Of a DNA stretch of 11,776 nt, positions 6,446-11,776 are shown piece by piece. The stretch covers positions 1 through 11,776 of the forward strand of contig VAXX01000165.1 of NCBI GenBank assembly GCA_005885115.1. Reading direction: 5' to 3'. The notes below the pieces were generated by a model that was given only the letters and a program-made list of their open reading frames with translations, was not told where the DNA came from and did not search any database. A program made the translations under genes and the position numbers. Origin of the DNA: Actinomycetota bacterium. Its GTDB lineage: Bacteria; Actinomycetota; Actinomycetes; Mycobacteriales; Micromonosporaceae. The number at the start of each line of letters is the position of its first letter. Position 1 is the stretch's first letter.

Positions 6446-7527
6446 GTACGGGCGAGGGTGGCCTCCGGGGCGGGGCGGGCCGCGAGTCCGCCGAGCAGGG
6501 CGCCCACGCCGGCCGTACTGACGATCGTGCCGCTCCACAGTTCCGGCGGCCAGTGCACGCCGCTGGCGAGTTGGAGCGCGAGCAGGTGCGCCGACCAGGC
6601 CACGACGGCGAACAACGCCCCCGCCACCGGGAGCCGCAGTGGCGCGTCCACGCCGCGCCGCCGGTCCAGCCAGTACAGCAGCCCGTCGACGACACCGGCG
6701 GCGACGATCGTGGCCACCATGGCGACGGTCTGGGTGCCGGGAAACTCCTGGCTGATCATCACGAACAGGCCGACGCCGGCGGTCAGCGCGGTCGCCGTAC
6801 CGGGTACCGCCGACCGTCGGCGCAGGACCAGCAGCAGCGGCAGTACGAGCAGCGCGGTGGTCACCAGGTACGCGGCGAGGCCCCGGGCGGCCAGCGTGAA
6901 GTCCTCGGTGCCGGCCGGACCGCGCCGGTAGGGCTGGAGCGCGATCGCCGGGGAGAAGGCCGACACGTACGTGACGAAGATCGATACGGACACGGTGGCC
7001 AGCATCAGCGCGAGGACGCCGCTGACCGCCCGGTCCCGGCCGCCGCCGTTGGCCCACCAGGACCGGGTCGGGCTGGTCAGCAGCAGCACCGAACCGATGA
7101 GCAGCAGGAGGTGCGACGGGCTCAGTAGGGCGGCGATGTTGGCCTCGATGCCCAGAAGGGTGTGCCACGCCGCGTCCGCGCCGCCGGCGAGCAGGAAGAT
7201 GACGGCGCCGATCCCGCCAGCCTTGTACCCGGCCGGCCAACCGTCGCGCCACCACTCCGGGGCCACGTCCCGTCGCTTGTACGCCAGCCGGAAGGTCCAC
7301 AGCCCGGTAGCGGCGAACCCGGCGTACAGCAGGCCGTGCCAGGGGGTGAGGAAGCCTTCCCGCTGGACCTGCGCGAGCAGGTTGTTGTGGGCCCAGGAGT
7401 CCGACAGCACCCCGAGCATCATCGCGGTGGCACACAGGGCGGTGACGAGGTCCTCGGTACGCGTCGCGGGCGGTACGGTGACGGCAGGCGCGCTCGCCGT
7501 GCGGGGCGCTTCATCGATGGAAGTCAC
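6442..7527 (-). CDS. Polytopic membrane protein of unknown function with conserved-looking His motifs
   Basis: About 361 residues with many hydrophobic segments (I estimate eight to nine) and no domain I can name with confidence. The N-terminal half carries motifs that look functional: DSWAHNN (43-49), TPWHGLLYAGF (61-71), GGADAAWHTLLGIE (115-128) and SPSHLLLLIG (136-145). H47, H64, H122 and H139 lie in or near membrane segments and could be metal or haem ligands (inference). A further AWSAH and a VHWPPELW occur near the C-terminus. I recall similar DSWAH/TPWHxxLY proteins in actinobacteria as uncharacterised. I prefer the GTG at 7527 because a TACCTT -10-like box ends six bases upstream of it; an in-frame GTG at 7557 would add ten residues. 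The stop overlaps that of the isochorismatase-fold gene. Confidence 0.8.
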   Translation of the reverse strand: MTSIDEAPRTASAPAVTVPPATRTEDLVTALCATAMMLGVLSDSWAHNNLLAQVQREGFLTPWHGLLYAGFAATGLWTFRLAYKRRDVAPEWWRDGWPAGYKAGGIGAVIFLLAGGADAAWHTLLGIEANIAALLSPSHLLLLIGSVLLLTSPTRSWWANGGGRDRAVSGVLALMLATVSVSIFVTYVSAFSPAIALQPYRRGPAGTEDFTLAARGLAAYLVTTALLVLPLLLVLRRRSAVPGTATALTAGVGLFVMISQEFPGTQTVAMVATIVAAGVVDGLLYWLDRRRGVDAPLRLPVAGALFAVVAWSAHLLALQLASGVHWPPELWSGTIVSTAGVGALLGGLAARPAPEATLART

Positions 7528-7533
7528 GGCGTC

Positions 7534-7539
7534 AAGGTA
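7534..7539 (-). promoter_or_regulatory. Candidate -10 box for a leaderless start of the membrane protein gene
   Basis: Read on the minus strand, TACCTT (7539 to 7534) precedes GTG 7527 by six bases, the spacing of actinobacterial leaderless genes. It lies inside the extended frame from GTG 7557, which argues for the shorter protein. No Shine-Dalgarno sequence precedes GTG 7527. Confidence 0.4.
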
Positions 7540-7606
7540 GCGGACAAATCGTGGCACCGGAACCGGCGAGTCGAATCGGATTCACCTACTGGATGAACAC
7601 GATGTT

Positions 7607-7632
7607 TCGAAGCTACCCTCAGGTAACTTCGA
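7607..7632. promoter_or_regulatory. Palindromic operator candidate in front of the acyl-CoA ligase
   Basis: TCGAAGCTACC (7607-7617), a 4-base CTCA spacer and GGTAACTTCGA (7622-7632) form an inverted repeat with 10 of 11 arm positions matching. It ends 15 bp before ATG 7648 and covers the -10-like hexamers TACCCT (7614-7619) and TAACTT (7624-7629), so a bound protein would block transcription. The core TACC-N4-GGTA resembles sites of TetR-family fatty-acid regulators in actinobacteria (from memory). Symmetry is directly visible; regulator identity is inference. Confidence 0.5.
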
Positions 7633-7637
7633 CCCCC

Positions 7638-7642
7638 GGAGG
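7638..7642 (+). promoter_or_regulatory. Ribosome binding site of the acyl-CoA ligase
   Basis: GGAGG lies five bases before ATG 7648 and fixes that start. Confidence 0.65.
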
Positions 7643-7647
7643 CTGGC

Positions 7648-9431
7648 ATGGACGTCCCGTACCGCTCGATCCCTGACATGCTGCGCCAGCGGGTGGCCGA
7701 CAGCCCCGACCGGCCCGCGCTCGCCTTCCCCACGCCCGAGGAGGAGATCGCCTGGCTGACCTGGGCCGAGGTGGACCAGCGGGTGACCGCGCTCGCGGCG
7801 GGGCTGGCCGGGCTCGGCGTGGCCCCCGGCGACCGGGTCGCGATCCTGTGCGGCACCCGCGTCGAGTGGATCCTCGCCGACTTCGCGGTCATGTGCGCCG
7901 GCGGGATCACCACGGCGGTGTACCCGACGACCGAGCCCGACGAGGCGGTCTTCATCGTCCGCGACTCCGGCGCCCGGGTGGTCATCGCCGAGAACGCGGC
8001 CCAGGCCGCGAAGGTCGAGCAGGCGCACCCGAGCAACGTGGTCCTCATCGACGGCGACAGCGAGGGCGACACGCTCGCCGACGTCGAGGCGCGGGGTGAG
8101 GACGCGCTCGCCGCCGACCCGGGCCTGATCGACCGGATCATCGAGCGGATCGCCCCCGAGGACATCGCGACGATCATCTACACCTCCGGTACCACCGGTC
8201 GTCCCAAAGGGGTTGAGCTGACCCACCGCGGCTGGTGCTGGACCGGTGTCGCGCAAGGGGAACCGGGCCTGCTCTCCGCCACCGACCTGCACTACCTCTG
8301 GCTGCCGCTGTCGCACTCGTTCGGCAAGGCCCTGCTGTGCGGGCTGACCCACGTCGGCCTGCCGACCTACGTGGACGGCCGGGTCGACAAGCTGATCGAC
8401 AAGCTCAGCCAGGTGCGGCCCACGCTGATGGCGGCGCCGCCGCGGATCTACGAGAAGATCTACAACGCGGTGGTCAGCACGGCCACCGCCGGCGGCGGCA
8501 ACAAAGCGAAAATCTTCGATTGGGCGGTACGTGTCGGCAAGCGCGCGGTCGCCCTCGAACAGGACGGTAGGCCGGTACCCGCATCCCTTGCCCTGCAACG
8601 GAAGGTCGCCGACCGGCTGGTCTTCGGCAAGCTGCGGACCCGGCTCGGTGGCCGGATGCGGATCATGTGTTCGGGCGCCGCGCCGCTGTCCCAGGAGATC
8701 GCGCTGTTCTTCGCCGCCGCGGGCCTGGCGCTGATGGAGGGGTACGGGCTGTCCGAGACCAGCGCGTCCAACTTCGTCAACCGGCCCGGCCGGCTGCGCA
8801 TCGGTACGGTCGGCCAGCGGCTGGGCGACCTCGAGTGCCGGATCGACGCGGACGGCGAGGTGCTGCTGCGCGGCGCGCCGGTGATGCGCGGCTACCACAA
8901 CCTGCCCGACGAGACCGCCGCCGTGTTCACCGAGGACGGCTTCTTCCGCACCGGCGACATCGGCGAGCTGGACGCCGACGGGTACCTGCGGATCACCGAC
9001 CGCAAGAAGGACCTCATCAAGACCTCGGGCGGCAAGTACGTGGCCCCGAGCCACATCGAGGGGCTGTTCAAGTCGATCTGCCCGTACACCTCGCAGGTGG
9101 TCGTGGTCGGCCAGGCGCGCAACTACTGCACGCTGCTCGTGACGCTGGACCCGGACACCATCGCCAAATGGGCGGCCGGTGGCCCACTGGAGGGCCGCCC
9201 GTACGCCGACATCGCCGCCTCGACACAGGCCCGAGAGCTCGTCGAGGGGTACGTCGCCGAGCTAACAGCCGGCTCAACCGCTGGGAGACGGTGAAGAAGT
9301 TCGCCATCCTGCCGCGCGATCTGTCCATTGAGGACGGTGAGCTGACCCCGTCGATGAAGATCAAGCGCCGGATCGTGGAGAAGTCCTTCGCGGCCGAGAT
9401 CGAGGCGCTCTATACCGGCACCGTGCTCTAA
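7648..9431 (+). pseudogene. Long-chain fatty-acid-CoA ligase (FadD15-like), frameshifted near the 3' end
   Basis: An ANL-superfamily AMP-forming ligase, expected to activate long-chain fatty acids to acyl-CoA via an acyl-adenylate at the membrane. Motifs are the P-loop YTSGTTGRPKG (178-188), YLWLPLSHSFGK, PTYVDGRVDKL, EGYGLSET (364-371), TGD (435-437) and the hinge region DRKKDLIKTSGGKYVAP (451-467). The frame is intact to VEGYVAEL; it then reads a short foreign tail to TGA 9292-9294 (548 residues). One extra base between 9263 and 9264 would turn GAGCTAACAGC into E-L-N-S and restore the family C-terminus NSRLNRWETVKKFAILP and ELTPSMKIKRR, ending at TAA 9429-9431 (about 594 residues). The lost tail holds the lysine motif needed for adenylation in this superfamily, so the written protein should be poorly active or inactive. 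A sequencing error is a strong alternative. Neighbours are not fatty-acid genes. Confidence 0.87.
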
Positions 9432-9453
9432 GCCACACTCTGCTCTAAGCCAC
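9424..9453. repeat. 13-bp direct repeat across the convergent gene ends
   Basis: TGCTCTAAGCCAC occurs at 9424-9436 and again at 9441-9453, a 17-bp period. The first copy contains the TAA stop of the acyl-CoA ligase; the second contains the minus-strand TAG stop of the MocR gene. It looks like a small tandem duplication. There is no hairpin, so it is not an obvious terminator. Confidence 0.65.
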
Positions 9454-10887
9454 CAGGGCCGGGCCCTCCCAGGTACGCCGGGCCGGGCGCTCCAGGTCCC
9501 GACGGGCCGCCGCGATCCGGCGTACCGCCTCGTCCAGCTCGGCCGGCGGAAGGGTGTACGGCAGCCGGAGGAACCGCTCCATCGTGCCGTCGATCCCGAA
9601 CCGGGGCCCGGGCGCGAGGCGTACCCCGTAGCTCTCGGCGGCCCGCGCCAGCGCGCCGGAGACCGGCGCGTCCAGCTCCACCCACAGGCTCAGCCCCCCG
9701 GCCGGTACCCGGAACCGCCACTCCGGCAGCTCCCGGGCCAGGGCCTGGACCAGCACCGTACGCCGCTGCCGAAGTTCGGTCCGACGGGCGTCGAGCACGG
9801 CATCGGCGTATCGCAGCAGGCGCGCCGCGACGAGCTGGTCGAGCACGGGCCCGGCCATGTCCATCCCGATGCGTACCGCCGCGAGCCGCTGCACCAGCGG
9901 ACCCGCCGCGCGGATCCAGCCGATCCGCAGGCCACCCCAGTACGGCTTGCTCATCCCGCCGATCGACAGGACCCGGGCGTGCCGGTCGTACGCGGCCACC
10001 GGCGGCGGCATCTCCGGCTCGTCCAGCGACAGCTCGACGAAGGACTCGTCGACGATCAGGTCGGTACCGGCGGCGTGCGCGGCCGCGGCGAGCCGTTCGC
10101 GCAGCCGCGCGTCCATCAGGTGCCCGGTCGGGTTCTGGAACTCAGGTACCAGGTACGCCAGCCTCGGTCGGTTCTGCCGCACGGTGGCCAGCAGCAGGTC
10201 GGCGTCCCACCCGGAATCGGCCAGCCCGTGGGTGAGCAGCCGGCCGCGCCGGGCCACCACGGCCGCGAGCGCGTTCGGGTAGGTCGGCGTCTCCACGAGT
10301 ACCGGCTGGCCGGCCGGGACGAGCAGGCGCAGCGCCAGGTCCAGGGCCTGCTGCACGCCGCTGGTGATCATGATCTGGTCGGGACTGGTCGTCACCCCGC
10401 GCGCCGCGTACGACTGGGCGACGGTGGCTCGCAGCTCGATCAGGCCCGTCGGGTGGTAGCCGGCGCCGGCGAGGTAGCCGGGCAGGTCGGCCAGGGCCTC
10501 GGCGGCCGCCGTGGCGAGCTGCGGCGGGGCGGGCAGCGCGGCGGTGCCGAGGTCGAGCAGGTCACCGGCCGACTCCGGGGTCCACAGGCCGCTGGTCCCG
10601 ACCCGGGCGCCGCCCGGCATGGTGGTCCAGCTTCCCGCGCCGCGCCGGCTGGTCAGGTGGCCGCTCTCGCGCAGCGTCCGGTACGCGGCCGACACGGTGG
10701 TACGGCTGATCCCCAGGGCCAGCGCCAGGTCCCGTTCGGCGGGCAACCGTACCCCCAGGGAAAGCCGCCCGTCGGTGAGCAGACCGCGGACCGTCGCCGC
10801 GAGGGCCTGGTAGTCCGGCGTGCTCCGGCCACCCTGCCACCGGCCGAGCAGCCGGCCCAGCTGTGGCCCTTGCAGTACGGTCGGCAC
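9445..10887 (-). CDS. MocR/GntR-family regulator with aminotransferase-like domain (YczR-type)
   Basis: About 480 residues. An N-terminal GntR winged helix (about 26-91, with RLPAERDLALALGISRTTVS) is joined by a linker to a fold-type-I aminotransferase domain. PLP-binding residues are visible: D280 in LIVDESFVEL, the Schiff-base lysine K314 in SIGGMSKPYWGGLRIGW, and EFQNPTGHL. MocR proteins use PLP-bound amino compounds or PLP itself as effector. I chose the GTG at 10887 because GGGGAG (10898-10893) ends five bases before it; the GTG at 10893 overlaps that site and adds two residues. It is divergent from a yczE-like gene, and MocR regulators paired with YczE form a recognised subgroup (YczR), so control of yczE and itself is likely. 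No PLP- or GABA-pathway gene is adjacent, which argues against PdxR or GabR. Gene intact. Confidence 0.9.
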   Translation of the reverse strand: MPTVLQGPQLGRLLGRWQGGRSTPDYQALAATVRGLLTDGRLSLGVRLPAERDLALALGISRTTVSAAYRTLRESGHLTSRRGAGSWTTMPGGARVGTSGLWTPESAGDLLDLGTAALPAPPQLATAAAEALADLPGYLAGAGYHPTGLIELRATVAQSYAARGVTTSPDQIMITSGVQQALDLALRLLVPAGQPVLVETPTYPNALAAVVARRGRLLTHGLADSGWDADLLLATVRQNRPRLAYLVPEFQNPTGHLMDARLRERLAAAAHAAGTDLIVDESFVELSLDEPEMPPPVAAYDRHARVLSIGGMSKPYWGGLRIGWIRAAGPLVQRLAAVRIGMDMAGPVLDQLVAARLLRYADAVLDARRTELRQRRTVLVQALARELPEWRFRVPAGGLSLWVELDAPVSGALARAAESYGVRLAPGPRFGIDGTMERFLRLPYTLPPAELDEAVRRIAAARRDLERPARRTWEGPALVA

Positions 10888-10902
10888 AGCCACTCCCCGG
10901 AA

Positions 10903-10930
10903 ATTGGCTCTTGGTCACCAAAGGATTGGC
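10903..10930. promoter_or_regulatory. TTGG/CCAA repeat cluster between the MocR and yczE-like genes
   Basis: Within 28 bp of the divergent promoter gap there are two direct copies of ATTGGC (10903-10908 and 10925-10930, 22 bp apart), a perfect palindrome TTGGTCACCAA (10911-10921), and CCAA-AGGA-TTGG (10918-10929). MocR regulators commonly bind two spaced direct repeats through their paired winged helices, so the ATTGGC copies, one every two helical turns, are good candidates. The gap is only 59 bp, so one site could control both genes. Confidence 0.5.
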
Positions 10931-10946
10931 CTTCAGAGTGGCATCC

Positions 10947-11600
10947 ATGACCGAGATCGGCAAGCTGCCCCTGCGGTACCGCCTCCCCCGCCGGCTCGGC
11001 CAGCTCTACGCCGGCCTGATCCTGTACGGCATCTCGATGGCCTTCATGATCCGGTCCCGGCTGGGCAGCATGCCGTGGGACGTGTTCCACCAGGGCGTGG
11101 CGCGGCAGACCGGCCTGCCGTTCGGCTGGGTCGTGGTCGGGCTGAGCGGGTTCGTGCTGCTGCTGTGGATCCCGCTGCGCCAACGCCCCGGCCTCGGTAC
11201 GGTCAGCAACGCGCTGACCATCGGACTGATCGCCGACCGGGCCCTCGCCGTACTGCCGGCGCCGCACCCGATGACGGTCCGGATCGCCTTCCTGCTCGTC
11301 GGGATCGGGCTCAACGGTCTGGCCACCGGCCTGTACATCGGCGGCGTACTCGGTGCCGGACCGCGCGACGGGCTGATGACCGGACTGGTCGCCCGGACCG
11401 GCGGGTCGATCCGGCTTGTGCGTACCGGTATCGAGGTCATCGTGGTGGTCAGCGGCTGGCTGCTCGGCGGGACGTTCGGCGCCGGTACGATCATCTACGC
11501 GCTCAGCATCGGTCCGCTGGTCCAACTGTTCCTACCGAGGCTCGTCGTGCGACGTGCACCGGCCGCCTACCCTGATCGGGTACCGGTCGGGCGTCCCTAA
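10947..11600 (+). CDS. YczE/YyaS/YitT-like integral membrane protein
   Basis: A 217-residue membrane protein starting at ATG 10947. Hydrophobic segments lie at about 15-35, 57-77, 84-103, 109-132 and 157-190. Diagnostic blocks are YGISMAFMIRSRLGSMPWDVFHQG without its first residue pair (about 28-48), ATGLYIGGVLGAGPRDGLMTG in part (about 127-147) and GGTFGAGTIIYALSIGPLVQ (about 170-189), all typical of the YczE family. Its biochemical function is unknown; the lasting association with a PLP-dependent MocR regulator suggests transport or sensing of an amino compound or vitamin B6-related molecule (inference). The frame is open further upstream, but earlier starts would overlap the MocR gene. No clear Shine-Dalgarno sequence precedes the ATG. 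A lipoprotein gene follows after 13 bp. Confidence 0.88.
   Translation: MTEIGKLPLRYRLPRRLGQLYAGLILYGISMAFMIRSRLGSMPWDVFHQGVARQTGLPFGWVVVGLSGFVLLLWIPLRQRPGLGTVSNALTIGLIADRALAVLPAPHPMTVRIAFLLVGIGLNGLATGLYIGGVLGAGPRDGLMTGLVARTGGSIRLVRTGIEVIVVVSGWLLGGTFGAGTIIYALSIGPLVQLFLPRLVVRRAPAAYPDRVPVGRP
11568..11582. promoter_or_regulatory. Small palindrome at the end of yczE, possible promoter or operator for the lipoprotein gene
   Basis: TACCC (11568-11572) and GGGTA (11578-11582) flank TGATC, 31 bp before ATG 11614. TACCCT also fits a -10 box. This is weak evidence, because such words are common in this DNA. Confidence 0.2.
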
Positions 11601-11613
11601 CTACGGAGTGCCG

Positions 11614-11776
11614 ATGAGCTCGGATCACCGCTTCCCTCGTCGTACCATCGCCGGGATCGTGGCCGCCCTCGTGGCGCTCGCCGGGCTCGCGGCCTGCGCC
11701 TCCGCGCCCCGGCCCGCCAGCGCGGCGTCGCCGCTGCCGGCCCGCCCGCTCAACGTCCTGGACCCCGCCCCGTCGG
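11614..11776 (+). CDS. Putative lipoprotein, N-terminal part (3' end outside window)
   Basis: It starts at ATG 11614 behind GGAG (11605-11608) at five bases' distance, and runs open off the window end (54 codons seen). The N-terminus is a lipoprotein signal peptide: basic start with R6, R9 and R10, hydrophobic core IAGIVAALVALAGL, and lipobox LAAC with C28 as the lipidation site, then an Ala/Pro/Ser-rich tether. The protein should be anchored on the outer face of the cytoplasmic membrane. The R9-R10 pair resembles a twin-arginine signal only loosely. No functional domain lies within the window. It is 13 bp behind yczE and may share its transcript. Confidence 0.8.
   Translation, partial: MSSDHRFPRRTIAGIVAALVALAGLAACASAPRPASAASPLPARPLNVLDPAPS

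Noticed and set aside
5654..7435. A 593-codon minus-strand open frame across the permease, hydrolase and membrane-protein genes
   Set aside because: It crosses three genes with clear motifs in other frames and its composition is typical of a high-GC shadow frame.
9424..9453. Direct repeat as an attachment site or insertion target duplication
   Set aside because: Only 4 bp separate the copies, with no inserted element or integrase gene nearby.
11622..11700. Twin-arginine signal in the lipoprotein
   Set aside because: The R9-R10 pair lacks the usual following residues (T-I-A instead of x-F-L-K); an ordinary lipoprotein signal explains it.
1..11776. tRNA, rRNA, CRISPR arrays, insertion sequences
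   Set aside because: Nothing recognisable on either strand; nearly all sequence is accounted for by protein genes.

Overview
The window is GC-rich throughout, uses GTG starts freely, has overlapping GTGA stop/start junctions, and is unusually rich in the tetramer GTAC. Together with the gene families (TIGR03085, a MocR regulator divergent from YczE, a LolA-like protein with an ABC exporter), this points to a high-GC actinobacterium, most likely Micromonosporaceae. That placement is inference from composition and family recognition; no search was run. I see no RNA genes, CRISPR arrays, IS elements or phage genes. It reads as an ordinary chromosomal neighbourhood.

Layout. (1) 1-950, plus strand: the 3' end of a TetR-family regulator, translationally overlapped by a TIGR03085 protein. 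(2) 924-5850: a two-component system (histidine kinase and OmpR-type response regulator) on the minus strand, divergent from a plus-strand operon of a LolA-like secreted or anchored protein, an ABC ATPase and an ABC-2 permease. The two transcription units share a 101-bp intergenic region with TGAG/CTCA repeats, so the regulator plausibly controls both. (3) 5888-6445: an isochorismatase-fold hydrolase, convergent with a polytopic membrane protein (6442-7527) of unknown function that carries conserved-looking His motifs in its N-terminal half. (4) 7648-9431: a FadD15-like long-chain acyl-CoA ligase behind a near-perfect palindrome. (5) 9445-11600: a MocR (GntR/aminotransferase) regulator divergent from a YczE-family membrane protein, with TTGG/CCAA repeats between them. 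(6) 11614 to the end: the start of a lipoprotein gene.

The most striking feature is three broken reading frames. The histidine kinase and the LolA-like gene each seem to have lost an internal block of very roughly 80-100 bp, out of frame. The acyl-CoA ligase lacks one base near its 3' end, which cuts off the C-terminal catalytic-lysine segment. The sequence beyond each break is still family-like with no further stops, so either the sequence/assembly is faulty or the lesions are recent. The remaining genes look intact.
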